Source: Thauera sp. 2A1 (GTDB lineage: Bacteria > Pseudomonadota > Gammaproteobacteria > Burkholderiales > Rhodocyclaceae). Taken from it: a DNA stretch of 64,000 bases. Where the stretch lies: NCBI RefSeq assembly GCF_009469595.2, contig NZ_SSXV01000002.1, positions 62,001-126,000 of the forward strand, written 5' to 3'. Numbering within the stretch: the first letter of the stretch is position 1; every line of letters begins with the position of its first letter. A program made the position numbers and the translations under genes. Shown here piece after piece: positions 22,020-32,838 of the stretch. The notes beneath the pieces are model-generated. The model was not told the DNA's origin. It saw nothing but the letters and a program-made list of their open reading frames with translations, and did not search any database.

Positions 22020-23431
22020 AGCACAAGGTCAAACACATCCATTTCGTCGGCATCGGCGGCTCCGGCATGAGCGGCATCGCCGAGGTGCTGGTGAACCAGG
22101 GTTACGTCGTCAGCGGTTCGGACCTGGGCGACACCGCCACGACGCGCCGCCTGCGCGCGATGGGCGCCTGCGTGATGCAGGGGCACGACGCGGCCAACAT
22201 CGCCGGCGCCGACGCCCTCGTCGTGTCCACCGCGGTGAAGAACGACAACCCGGAGGTGGTGGCGGCGCGTGCGAAGCACATTCCGGTGGTGCCGCGAGCG
22301 CAGATGCTCGCCGAGCTGATGCGCCTCAAGAGCGGCGTCGCGATCGCCGGCACGCACGGCAAGACCACGACGACCTCGCTGGTGGCCAGCATCCTCGCCG
22401 AGGGTGGCATGGATCCGACTTTCGTCATCGGTGGGCGCCTCAACGCCGCCGGTGCCAATGCGCATCTGGGCAAGGGCGATTTCCTGGTGGCGGAGGCGGA
22501 CGAGTCCGACGCGTCCTTCCTGATGCTCAGCCCGGTGATCTCGGTCGTCACCAACATCGACGCCGACCACATGGACACGTACGGCCATGATTTCGCGCGG
22601 CTCAAGCAGGCCTTCATCGATTTCCTGCAGCGGCTGCCCTTCTATGGTGTCGCGGTGCTGTGCGAGGACGATCCGCACGTGCGCTCCATCATGCCGCTGG
22701 TGTCGAAGCAGATCGTGCGCTACGGCCTGTCCGACACGGCCAACATCCGTGCCGAGAACATCCGCGCCGAGGGCGGTCGCATGTTGTTCGATGCGGTGCG
22801 GGTCAACGGCACGACCACGCGCCTGCCGATCGAGCTGAACCTGCCGGGCATGCACAACGTGCTCAACGCACTGGCGGCGATTGCCGTCGCCACCGAGGTG
22901 CAGGTGCCCGATGCGGCGATCATCAAGGCGCTGGCGGAGTTCCGCGGCGTTGGCCGGCGCTTCCAGCGCTATGGCGAAGTGCCGCTGCAGGATCAGGACG
23001 GCCAGTCCGCCGGCAGCTTCACTCTGATCGACGATTACGGCCATCACCCGGTCGAGATGGCGGCAACGCTGGCCGCCGCGCGCGGCGCATTTCCCGGTCG
23101 ACGCCTCCTGCTGGCCTTCCAGCCGCATCGCTACACGCGCACACGTGACTGTTTCGACGACTTCGTCAAGGTGCTGTCGACGGTTGATGCGCTGTTGCTG
23201 GCCGAAGTCTATGCGGCAGGTGAGGCACCGATCGTTGCCGCCGACGGTCGCGCCCTGGCCCGTGCGCTGCGGGTGGCAGGCAAGGTCGAGCCGGTGTTCG
23301 TAGAGGACATTGCCGGCATGCCGGCGGCCATCCTGTCGGCGGCGCGCGACGGCGATGTGGTGATCACCATGGGTGCGGGCAGCGTCGGCGCGGTGCCGGG
23401 CAAGCTCGCCAACTACGAGGAGCAGGCGTGA
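22016..23431 (+). CDS. murC: UDP-MurNAc:L-alanine ligase
   Basis: First peptide-adding step of murein precursor synthesis. 471 residues. [17 protein letters not shown] at the N-terminus, ATP loop [25 protein letters not shown], and [11 protein letters not shown] in the C-terminal domain. Paralogous to mpl at 4410-5765 but with the MurC N-terminal signature. Overlaps murG and ddlB by 4 nt each. Confidence 0.97.
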   Translation: MKHKVKHIHFVGIGGSGMSGIAEVLVNQGYVVSGSDLGDTATTRRLRAMGACVMQGHDAANIAGADALVVSTAVKNDNPEVVAARAKHIPVVPRAQMLAELMRLKSGVAIAGTHGKTTTTSLVASILAEGGMDPTFVIGGRLNAAGANAHLGKGDFLVAEADESDASFLMLSPVISVVTNIDADHMDTYGHDFARLKQAFIDFLQRLPFYGVAVLCEDDPHVRSIMPLVSKQIVRYGLSDTANIRAENIRAEGGRMLFDAVRVNGTTTRLPIELNLPGMHNVLNALAAIAVATEVQVPDAAIIKALAEFRGVGRRFQRYGEVPLQDQDGQSAGSFTLIDDYGHHPVEMAATLAAARGAFPGRRLLLAFQPHRYTRTRDCFDDFVKVLSTVDALLLAEVYAAGEAPIVAADGRALARALRVAGKVEPVFVEDIAGMPAAILSAARDGDVVITMGAGSVGAVPGKLANYEEQA

Positions 23432-24339
23432 AGCGGTTCGGCAAGGTTGCGGTTCTGTTCGGCGGCAATTCCGCCGAGCGCGAGGTGTCGCTGATGTCCG
23501 GGCGCGCGGTGCTGGCCGCGCTGCAGGGCGTAGGGGTCGATGCGCATGCCTTCGATCCGGCCGAGCGCGACCTGCACGTCCTCAAGGAAGACGGCTACGA
23601 CCGCGTCTTCATCGCCCTGCACGGCCGTGGCGGCGAGGACGGCACGGTGCAGGGGGCGCTCGAGCTGATGGGCATTCCCTACACCGGCAGCGGCGTGATG
23701 GCGTCGGCGCTGTCGATGGACAAGTGGCGCACCAAGATGGTGTGGCTGGCCGCGGGCCTGCCGACGCCGCGCTACGCGATCCTCGACGCCGACAGCGACT
23801 GGCATGCGGTCGCGCGCGACCTGGGTTTGCCGATCTTCGTCAAGCCGGTGCACGAGGGCTCGAGCATGGGCGCCACCAAGGTGACCGAGGCCGGGCAGTT
23901 GAAGGCCGCCTGGGAGCTGGCGGCGCGCTACGACAGCCTGGTGATCGCCGAGGAATTCATCGCCGGCGCCGAACTGACGGCCCCATTCCTGGAAGACCGG
24001 GCACTGCCGCTGGTGCGCATCGTCGCGCCGGGGGGCAACTACGACTACCAGAACAAGTATTTCACTGACGACACGCGCTACGACTGCCCGAGTGGGCTGC
24101 CCGCGGAGCAGGAGGCGGCGCTGCAGGCGCTGGTGATGAAGTGCGCGCGCATGCTCGGTTGCCGTGGCTGGGGGCGCGCCGACCTGATCCTGACCGAGGA
24201 CGGTCGCCCCTACCTGCTCGAAATGAACACCGCGCCAGGCATGACGGCGCATTCCCTGGTGCCGATGTCGGCCCGGGTGGCCGGCCTCGGTTTCGAGGCG
24301 CTGTGCCTGAAGATCCTGGAGGGGGCCCGCCTTGGCTGA
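23428..24339 (+). CDS. ddlB: D-alanine:D-alanine ligase
   Basis: Makes D-Ala-D-Ala for MurF. 303 residues with a GTG start overlapping the murC stop ([21 protein letters not shown]). ATP-grasp motifs: [26 protein letters not shown], and metal-binding [13 protein letters not shown]. The usual Tyr before the SM of the D-Ala-D-Ala loop cannot be judged by eye. Confidence 0.96.
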   Translation: MKRFGKVAVLFGGNSAEREVSLMSGRAVLAALQGVGVDAHAFDPAERDLHVLKEDGYDRVFIALHGRGGEDGTVQGALELMGIPYTGSGVMASALSMDKWRTKMVWLAAGLPTPRYAILDADSDWHAVARDLGLPIFVKPVHEGSSMGATKVTEAGQLKAAWELAARYDSLVIAEEFIAGAELTAPFLEDRALPLVRIVAPGGNYDYQNKYFTDDTRYDCPSGLPAEQEAALQALVMKCARMLGCRGWGRADLILTEDGRPYLLEMNTAPGMTAHSLVPMSARVAGLGFEALCLKILEGARLG

Positions 24340-25192
24340 ACTGCGCGCCCACCTCGCCGGTCCCGTCGTCACCCGCGGTCGCGCAGGGGCGGGGACGGGC
24401 GTGCGCGCGCAGGTTCCCGAAACCGGGCTTTGGCATCGTCCGGCGCTGCTCAACCTGATCTCCGACCTGCTGATGCTGTTCGCGGCGGTCGGACTCGGTT
24501 GGGCGCTGGTCATCTGGTTCGTGTCGCGTCCGCTGTTCCCGGTGCGCGAGCTGATCGTACAGACGCCGCCAGCCCTGGTGACCGAGGCGCAACTGGAATA
24601 TGTCGCGCGCACAGCGATCCGCGGCAACTTCTTCACCATGGATCTGGAAGAGATCCGTGCGGCCTACGAGAAGTTGCCCTGGGTACGGCGCGCCGAGGTG
24701 CGCCGGCGTTGGCCCGACGCGGTGGAGCTGCGCCTGGAGGAGCACCAGGCCGTCGCTTACTGGACAGTGTCGGACAGCGGGGATGCCCGCCTGGTGAACC
24801 GGTTCGGCGAGGTCTTCACCGCCGCCAGCAACGCGCAGATGCCGCAGTTCGATGGGCCGCAGGGCTCGTCCGGCTGGTTGCTGGCGCGCCACACGGAGTT
24901 TTCGGCGATGCTGCAGCCGCTGGGCTTCAAGCTGGTCGGCCTGGCGCTGTCGGCGCGCGAAGCGTGGCGTCTGACGCTGGACAACGGCATGGTGATCGTG
25001 CTCGGCCGCCAGCAGGAGCGCGCGCCGCTCAAGGACAGGCTGGCACGCTTCATCGCCGTGTGGCCGAAAGTGCAGGAACAGGTTGGATCACAGGTCGCGG
25101 TGGCGGATCTCCGCTATCCGAGCGGTTTCGCGTTGACGCCGGTCGCCAGCGCGACACCGGCGGCGGCTGCGTCAGTCAAGGGCAAGAAATGA
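24332..25192 (+). CDS. ftsQ: Cell division protein FtsQ
   Basis: 286 residues. Translation appears to start at a TTG (24332) that overlaps the last 8 nt of ddlB and is preceded by GGAGGGGG, an excellent ribosome site. A basic cytoplasmic tail of about 35 residues, one transmembrane helix (about 45-68), then a periplasmic POTRA domain ([20 protein letters not shown]) and the FtsQ beta domain. Scaffold of the FtsQLB complex. Confidence 0.92.
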   Translation: MAELRAHLAGPVVTRGRAGAGTGVRAQVPETGLWHRPALLNLISDLLMLFAAVGLGWALVIWFVSRPLFPVRELIVQTPPALVTEAQLEYVARTAIRGNFFTMDLEEIRAAYEKLPWVRRAEVRRRWPDAVELRLEEHQAVAYWTVSDSGDARLVNRFGEVFTAASNAQMPQFDGPQGSSGWLLARHTEFSAMLQPLGFKLVGLALSAREAWRLTLDNGMVIVLGRQQERAPLKDRLARFIAVWPKVQEQVGSQVAVADLRYPSGFALTPVASATPAAAASVKGKK

Positions 25193-26418
25193 GCAAGGAA
25201 TACAAGGATCTGATCGTCGGGCTGGATATCGGCACCTCCAAGGTCACCTGCATGGTGGCCGAGGCGCGACCGGACGGGCGGCTGAACGTGATCGGCCTCG
25301 GCACCCAGCCGACCACCGGCCTCAAGCGCGGCGTGGTGGTGAACATCGAAGCCACGGTGGATGCGATCTCGCGCGTGATCCAGGAAGTCGAGCTGATGGC
25401 CGACTGCAAGATCCACGACGTCTATACCGGCATCGCCGGCAGCCACATCAAGAGTTTCAACTCCAGCGGCACGGTCGCGATCAAGGAGAAGGAAGTCTCG
25501 CCGATGGACGTCGAGCGCGTGATCGAGGTCGCGCGCGCGATGCCGATTCCGGCCGAGCAGCAGATCCTGCACATCCTGACGCAGGAATTCATCATCGACG
25601 GCCAGGGCGGCGTGCGCGAGCCGATCGGCATGAGCGGCGTGCGCCTGGAAGTGAAGGTGCACATCGTCACCGGCGCGGTTTCGGCCGCCCAGAACGTGAT
25701 CAAGTGTGTGCGTCGCTGCGGGCTGGAGGTCATGGACCTCATCCTGCAGCCGCTCGCCTCCAGCTACGCGGTGCTGACCGAGGACGAGAAGGAGTTGGGC
25801 GTATGCCTGGTCGACATCGGTGGCGGCACCACCGACATCGCGGTGTTCACCCAGGGGGCCATCCGCCACACCGCCGTCATCCCGGTCGCCGGCGACCAGA
25901 TCACCAACGACATCGCGATGGCGCTGCGCACGCCGACAGCCGAGGCCGAGGAGATCAAGATCCACCAGGGCGTGGCCATGCATCAGCTCGCCGAGTCGGA
26001 CGACATGATCGAGGTGCCGGGCGTCGGCGACCGTCCGCCGCGCAAACTGTCGCGCCAGGCGCTGGCGGACGTGATCGAGCCGCGCGTGTCGGAACTGTTC
26101 GAGCTGGTGCAGGCGGAACTGCGCCGCAGCGGCTACGAGGAGCTGCTGTCGTCGGGCATCGTGCTCACCGGCGGCTCGTCGGTGATGCGCGGCATGGTGG
26201 AACTCGGCGAGGACGTGTTCCACATGCCGGTGCGCGTCGGTGCGCCGCAGTACGACGGCGGCCTGGCCGATGTCGTGTGCCAGCCGCGCTATGCGACCGC
26301 GATGGGCCTCGTGATGGAGGGCGCGGCGCAGCGTCGGCGCGGCATCCAGGCGCGCGAGACGCGCAGCGTGCGGCAGGTCTTCGGCCGCATGAAGTCGTGG
26401 TTCGAGAAGAATTTCTGA
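25189..26418 (+). CDS. ftsA: Cell division actin homologue FtsA
   Basis: Tethers FtsZ to the membrane. 409 residues from [21 protein letters not shown] overlaps the ftsQ stop. Actin-like phosphate loops GLDIGTSKVT and LVDIGGGTTDIAVF, adenosine motif VLTGGSSVMRG, and the C-terminal amphipathic membrane-targeting helix FGRMKSWFEKNF. Confidence 0.97.
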   Translation: MSKEYKDLIVGLDIGTSKVTCMVAEARPDGRLNVIGLGTQPTTGLKRGVVVNIEATVDAISRVIQEVELMADCKIHDVYTGIAGSHIKSFNSSGTVAIKEKEVSPMDVERVIEVARAMPIPAEQQILHILTQEFIIDGQGGVREPIGMSGVRLEVKVHIVTGAVSAAQNVIKCVRRCGLEVMDLILQPLASSYAVLTEDEKELGVCLVDIGGGTTDIAVFTQGAIRHTAVIPVAGDQITNDIAMALRTPTAEAEEIKIHQGVAMHQLAESDDMIEVPGVGDRPPRKLSRQALADVIEPRVSELFELVQAELRRSGYEELLSSGIVLTGGSSVMRGMVELGEDVFHMPVRVGAPQYDGGLADVVCQPRYATAMGLVMEGAAQRRRGIQARETRSVRQVFGRMKSWFEKNF

Positions 26419-26471
26419 GCGGCAGGGGAGAGCCCAGTCGTTTTGAATGTTGGCTTGCGTCCGGGTCCAGA

Positions 26472-26502
26472 TTTAGTAGTAAACTCTGCGGCCAATACTA
26501 AA
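26472..26502. promoter_or_regulatory. Inverted repeat in the ftsA-ftsZ gap
   Basis: TTTAGTA (26472-26478) and TACTAAA (26496-26502), a perfect 7-bp inverted repeat with a 17-nt spacer, in an AT-rich patch of the 141-nt gap before ftsZ. A TTGCGT at 26455 and TAAACT at 26480 could be promoter elements but the spacing (19 nt) is poor. It may be an operator for a separate ftsZ promoter. Confidence 0.4.
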
Positions 26503-26559
26503 TAAAGCCCGGTCGGCGTTCGGTGGATAGCAGGATCGTTATTCTTGGAGGCGAGGCAA

Positions 26560-27702
26560 ATGTTTGAAATCATTGAGAAGGAACCGACCGGGACGATCAT
26601 CAAGGTGATCGGCGTTGGCGGTGCGGGCGGCAACGCCGTGGATCACATGATCCGCGAAGGCGTCCAGGGCGTGCAGTTCATCACCGCGAACACCGACGCG
26701 CAGGCGCTCAATCGCTGCCTCGCGTCGCACAAGGTCCAGCTCGGCACCACCGGCCTGGGGGCGGGTTCGAAGCCGGAAGCTGGCCGTGCCGCTGCACAGG
26801 AATCGCGCGACACGATCGCCGCCGCGCTCGAGGGCGCGCACATGGTGTTCATCACCGGCGGCATGGGCGGCGGCACCGGCACCGGTGCGGCGCCCGTGGT
26901 GGCCGAGATCGCCAAGGAAATGGGGATCCTCACCGTCGCGGTGGTCACCAAGCCCTTCGACTTCGAGAACCGCATCCGCGTCGCCGAGAGCGGTGTCGAG
27001 GAGCTCACCCGCCACGTCGATTCGCTGATCGTGGTGCTCAACGACAAGCTGCTCGACGTCTTCGGCGACGATGCCGGCTTCGAGGAGTGCTTCCGTTCCG
27101 CCGACAACGTGCTGCGCTCCGCGGTGGGCGGCATCGCCGAGATCATCAACGTGCCCGGCCTGGTCAACGTCGACTTCCAGGACGTGCGCACCGCGATGGC
27201 GGAGATGGGCCGCGCCATGATGGGTTCGGCCGAGGCGGCCGGCATGGATCGCGCGCGCATCGCCGCCGAGCAGGCTGCCGTGTCGCCGCTGCTCGAAGGC
27301 ACCGAGCTGTCCGGTGCGCGCTGCGTGCTGATCAACATCACCGCCAGCAAGTCGCTGAAGATGTCGGAAGTGCGTGATGCAGTGAAGACGGTGCAGGCCT
27401 TCGCCGCGCCCGAAGCCTTCGTCAAGTACGGCACCGTGTTCGACGAGACGATGGAAGACCGCATCCGCATCACCGTCGTCGCCACCGGCCTGGGTACGCC
27501 GCGCGCAGTGCGCCAGCCGGTGATGCAGGTGGTGGCCGGCACCGGCACCTATGGTCCGATGAGCGGTGGCACGGTCGACATGAACAACCTCGACGTGCCT
27601 GCGGTGATCCGCAGCGGCCGCCGCACGACGGTCGAGGCGATGAGCACCAACGGCATCGGCACCTACGACATCCCGGCCTTCCTGCGCCGCCAGGCCGACT
27701 GA
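26560..27702 (+). CDS. ftsZ: Cell division tubulin homologue FtsZ
   Basis: GTPase forming the division ring. 380 residues. I start at the ATG at 26560 (MFEIIEKEPTGTIIKVIGVG), which has TTGGAGGCGAGG upstream; an in-frame TTG at 26545 lies inside that ribosome site. GTP motifs VGVGGAGGNAVDHM-like start and GGGTGTGAAPVVAE are intact. The C-terminal interaction tail is YDIPAFLRRQAD. Last gene of the dcw cluster before a strong terminator. Confidence 0.97.
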   Translation: MFEIIEKEPTGTIIKVIGVGGAGGNAVDHMIREGVQGVQFITANTDAQALNRCLASHKVQLGTTGLGAGSKPEAGRAAAQESRDTIAAALEGAHMVFITGGMGGGTGTGAAPVVAEIAKEMGILTVAVVTKPFDFENRIRVAESGVEELTRHVDSLIVVLNDKLLDVFGDDAGFEECFRSADNVLRSAVGGIAEIINVPGLVNVDFQDVRTAMAEMGRAMMGSAEAAGMDRARIAAEQAAVSPLLEGTELSGARCVLINITASKSLKMSEVRDAVKTVQAFAAPEAFVKYGTVFDETMEDRIRITVVATGLGTPRAVRQPVMQVVAGTGTYGPMSGGTVDMNNLDVPAVIRSGRRTTVEAMSTNGIGTYDIPAFLRRQAD

Positions 27703-27725
27703 CCGCGGCGGGCCTCGCGCCCTCG

Positions 27726-27780
27726 GGGCACCTCATCGGGATCGCTGCCTCCGGTCCCGGTCAGGTGCCCTTGATTTTTT
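27726..27780 (+). terminator. Rho-independent terminator after ftsZ
   Basis: GGGCACCT (about 27726-27733) pairs with AGGTGCCC (27763-27770), and an inner TCGGGA/TCCCGG pairing extends the stem. TTGATTTTTT follows. Confidence 0.85.
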
Positions 27781-27808
27781 GTGCGAGCGACCGCTGGCTG
27801 TCGGCACC

Positions 27809-27839
27809 GTTGCTGCACAGCAACATCTCGTTGCGCAAC
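27809..27839. promoter_or_regulatory. Two adjacent palindromes upstream of lpxC
   Basis: GTTGCTGCACAGCAAC (27809-27824) and GTTGCGCAAC (27830-27839), each perfectly self-complementary and sharing GTTGC/GCAAC half-sites. They lie about 80-110 nt before the lpxC ATG and upstream of a -10-like TGATAAACT (27885-27893). They look like operator sites; the regulator is unknown. Confidence 0.45.
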
Positions 27840-27918
27840 AGACCGCGGCCATCGGTGCCATTGCCTCGGCGGCCGCAGGCCGCGTGATAAACTGCTGGCC
27901 TGAAAGAGGATTTTCCAG

Positions 27919-28842
27919 ATGATCAGGCAGCGCACCCTCAAGTCCATCGTCAAGGCGACAGGCGTCGGCCTGCACGGCGGCCGCAAGGTGTCGCTGGTGC
28001 TGCGCCCGGCCGCGCCTGACACTGGCATCGTCTTCCATCGCGTCGATCTCGATCCGCCGCTGGATCTTCCTGCCGATCCTTACGCCGTGTGCGACACGCG
28101 CATGTGTTCCGGCCTGGAAAAGGGGGGCGAGAAAGTTGGCACCGTCGAGCACCTGATGTCCGCGCTCGCCGGGCTGGGCATCGACAACCTGCACGTCGAT
28201 GTGGACGCCCCGGAGATTCCCATCCTCGACGGGAGCGCCGGCCCCTTCGTCTTCCTGCTGCAATCGGCGGGCATCGAGGAGCAGAACGCGGCGAAGAAGT
28301 TCATGCGCGTGAAGAAGCCGGTCGAATATCGCGAGGGCGACAAGTGGGTCCGCCTCGAGCCCTACGACGGCTTTCGCCTGACCTTCTCCATCGTCTTCAA
28401 CCATCCGGCCATCGACAGCACCTCGACGTCCGTGACGGTCGATTTCGCCGAGCAGTCCTATGTACGCGATGTCGCGCGCGCACGCACCTTCGGCTTCATG
28501 CAGGACGTGGAGTCGATGCGCGCAGTGGGGCTGGCACTGGGTGGCAGCCTCGACAACGCCATCGTGATGGACGAGTACCGCGTGCTCAATGCCGATGGCC
28601 TGCGCTACGCGGACGAGTTCGTCAAGCACAAGGTGCTGGATGCGATCGGCGACCTTTACCTGTGTGGCCATCCACTGCTGGCTGCCTATTCCGCGCACAA
28701 GTCGGGCCATGCGCTGAACAACCAGATCCTGCGCGTGCTGCTGGAAGACCGCGAGGCCTGGGAAATCGTCACTTTCGAGCAGGCGGGCGCCACGCCCGCG
28801 GCTGTGGCGCACCAGTTCGCACCGATTCTTTCGGGCGTATGA
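27919..28842 (+). CDS. lpxC: UDP-3-O-acyl-GlcNAc deacetylase
   Basis: Zinc amidase, the committed step of lipid A synthesis. 307 residues. Motifs [21 protein letters not shown], the zinc ligand region [24 protein letters not shown], and [15 protein letters not shown] with further ligand residues. Agrees with family length. AAAGAGGA precedes the ATG. Follows ftsZ as in most proteobacteria but has its own upstream region after the terminator. Confidence 0.97.
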   Translation: MIRQRTLKSIVKATGVGLHGGRKVSLVLRPAAPDTGIVFHRVDLDPPLDLPADPYAVCDTRMCSGLEKGGEKVGTVEHLMSALAGLGIDNLHVDVDAPEIPILDGSAGPFVFLLQSAGIEEQNAAKKFMRVKKPVEYREGDKWVRLEPYDGFRLTFSIVFNHPAIDSTSTSVTVDFAEQSYVRDVARARTFGFMQDVESMRAVGLALGGSLDNAIVMDEYRVLNADGLRYADEFVKHKVLDAIGDLYLCGHPLLAAYSAHKSGHALNNQILRVLLEDREAWEIVTFEQAGATPAAVAHQFAPILSGV

Positions 28843-28912
28843 ACCTGCGCGCCCCCGCCTCCTGGTGTGCAATGACCGCCTGCGAGCCCGCTGCTGTCGA
28901 GGGGGGGCCGGC

Positions 28913-29101
28913 ATGCTGATCATGCGGCTGTTGTTGCTGCTGGCGGTGCTCGGTATCGGCGGTTCGCTGCTGCTGTGGATGCTGACTGGCAACCCGCGCT
29001 ATCGCACCTGGGCGTGGAAGGCCTTCCGCGTGGCGGCGGTCGTCATCTTCCTGCTGCTCGCCATGTTCGCGCTCGAGCGTGTGCTCGTGCCGCTGGGCTG
29101 A
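28913..29101 (+). CDS. Small two-helix membrane protein
   Basis: 62 residues from the ATG at 28913, preceded by GAGGGGGGG; the frame is open 48 nt upstream without a ribosome site. Two hydrophobic helices (about 4-22 and 40-56) flank a short basic loop (GNPRYRTWAWKAFR). I do not recognise a named family. It lies 70 nt after lpxC and converges with dciA. The good ribosome site and clean two-helix pattern support it as real. Confidence 0.65.
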   Translation: MLIMRLLLLLAVLGIGGSLLLWMLTGNPRYRTWAWKAFRVAAVVIFLLLAMFALERVLVPLG

Positions 29102-29126
29102 GGCAGCCCGCTTCTTCTTGTTCTTC

Positions 29127-29570
29127 TCACTCCCGGCTGCGTTGCGCGAGCCGCTCCAGCGAGGCGCGCAACGGTGAGTCCGGCGGCAGCGTGGCGGCAA
29201 AGCGGGTGAGGCTGGCGCGGGCATCGGCCGAAATGTGGCGCTCGGTGGGAGGGCGGCGCCACTGCGGCGTTTCCGGGGTGGCGACCTTGACCTTGATGAT
29301 CTGCACCGCATGCCCAGCCTGCACGAAATGTTCGACCAGGCTGGGCGTCAGTTGCCGCAGGCGTGCCGCAGCCGGGCCCCCGCTCGCGCTCAGCACCAGG
29401 GTGCCGTCCTTCAGGTTCGCCACCCGGCACAGGCCGGCAAGCAGCGGCGGCAGCCCGCGCTCGAGCACGAGTTGCAGCCGGCGCAGGCGTGCGGCGTGAT
29501 CCTGCAGGCGGGCAAGCGCCTCGCCGCTGCCGAGAAAGCGGTTCAGAAGCTGTGACATCGTAGGCGTCAT
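29127..29570 (-). CDS. dciA: DUF721/DciA-type replicative helicase-loading protein
   Basis: 147 residues (143 if the ATG at 29558, MSQLLNRFLG, is used; neither has a clear ribosome site). The N-terminal half is basic and helical (LQDHAARLRRLQLVLERGLP). The DUF721 core follows: AGLCRVANLKDGTLVLSASG, then a helix with QLTPSLVEHF. DciA assists loading of DnaB in bacteria without DnaC. Convergent with the small membrane protein and divergent from secA. Confidence 0.82.
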   Translation of the reverse strand: MTPTMSQLLNRFLGSGEALARLQDHAARLRRLQLVLERGLPPLLAGLCRVANLKDGTLVLSASGGPAAARLRQLTPSLVEHFVQAGHAVQIIKVKVATPETPQWRRPPTERHISADARASLTRFAATLPPDSPLRASLERLAQRSRE

Positions 29571-29657
29571 CCAGTGTCGCCGCCGGAGTCGTTCATGAGG
29601 CGGCTTAGCCCGACATGATAGACTGTGCGTTTTGCCGAATCGACGTCACACCCAAAC

Positions 29658-32396
<2,739 letters not shown>

Positions 32397-32547
32397 TCGA
32401 TCTGCGCCTGCCCATATGCGTTGGCGTGGAGGCTGTGCGCCACACAATCCAGGCACGCTTGCCGACTTGTCGAAAAAATTTACACTGGACCGTTCCGGTC
32501 TAGGGTTTGATTCAATAAGTGACTGTATAAAAATAATAAAATTGTTC
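32397..32547. other. Intergenic region upstream of the sigma54 promoter
   Basis: 151 nt between the secA stop and the sigma54 promoter. The last 45 nt (about 32504-32547) are strongly AT-rich, with TATAAAAATAATAAAATTG, in sharp contrast to the surrounding GC-rich DNA. Such tracts next to sigma54 promoters often bend DNA or bind IHF; I cannot match a full IHF site by eye. No secA terminator is obvious. Confidence 0.5.
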
Positions 32548-32563
32548 TGGCAGAGTAGTTGCT
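32548..32563 (+). promoter_or_regulatory. Sigma54 (-24/-12) promoter of the regulator gene
   Basis: TGGCAGAGTAGTTGCT. GG and GC elements are separated by exactly 10 nt and match TGGCAc-N5-TTGCT. Predicted start near 32575. The nearest coding genes are the leader ORF at 32755 and the enhancer-binding protein at 32825, so the regulator may control its own synthesis. Confidence 0.8.
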
Positions 32564-32574
32564 AGGTTTCTGTG

Positions 32575-32754
32575 CCGGTCAGTAAGGTCTCCCAAGAAGG
32601 CCGCTACCGGTTGGTCGCCCGGTTCGCAACGAACCGGCGACATGAGGTCGCAGGGGAAGAGCTACGGCGCGGGATGCAAAGGCTGGGTTTTTCCAGCCTT
32701 GCCCCCCCGCCCGATGAGGCGAGGACTGGCTGCGACCGGAGAACTGGAGGAGCT
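32575..32754 (+). ncRNA. Structured 5' leader RNA of the regulator operon
   Basis: About 180 nt between the predicted sigma54 start and the leader ORF. A hairpin at 32615-32640 pairs TCGCCCGGTTCG with CGAACCGGCGA. Then a closed domain is bounded by GGTCGCAG (32646-32653) pairing with CTGCGACC (32730-32737). Inside it are a long hairpin AAGGCTGG/CCAGCCTT with a GTTTTT loop (32679-32700), a small CGCC/GGCG hairpin (about 32709-32722) and a GCUACGGC element. The GGGATGCAAAG at 32671-32681 recalls part of c-di-GMP-I riboswitches, but the partner GGCAAACC and the 3' signature are absent, so I leave the class open. Confidence 0.5.
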
Positions 32755-32838
32755 ATGAACCAATCGAGCGGGGCAGCATGCCGAAGCCCCATCCCTGCCG
32801 TGTTGCTTGACCATTGCCGTCGCAATGTCCAGTCGTAA
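32755..32838 (+). CDS. 27-residue leader ORF overlapping the regulator start
   Basis: ATG at 32755 with TGGAGG 4 nt before it, encoding MNQSSGAACR...NVQS and ending at TAA 32838. It overlaps the regulator's ATG (32825) by 14 nt, and the regulator itself has no visible ribosome site. This arrangement suggests translational coupling, with the small ORF driving regulator translation from within the folded leader. The peptide has no recognisable motif; its translation is inferred. Confidence 0.45.
   Translation: MNQSSGAACRSPIPAVLLDHCRRNVQS

Noticed and set aside
32575-32754. c-di-GMP-I (GEMM) riboswitch call for the leader
   Set aside because: Only GGGATGCAAAG is similar; the GGCAAACC strand, the tetraloop hairpin and the 3' GGTAGC signature are not found. 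Kept as an unclassified structured leader.
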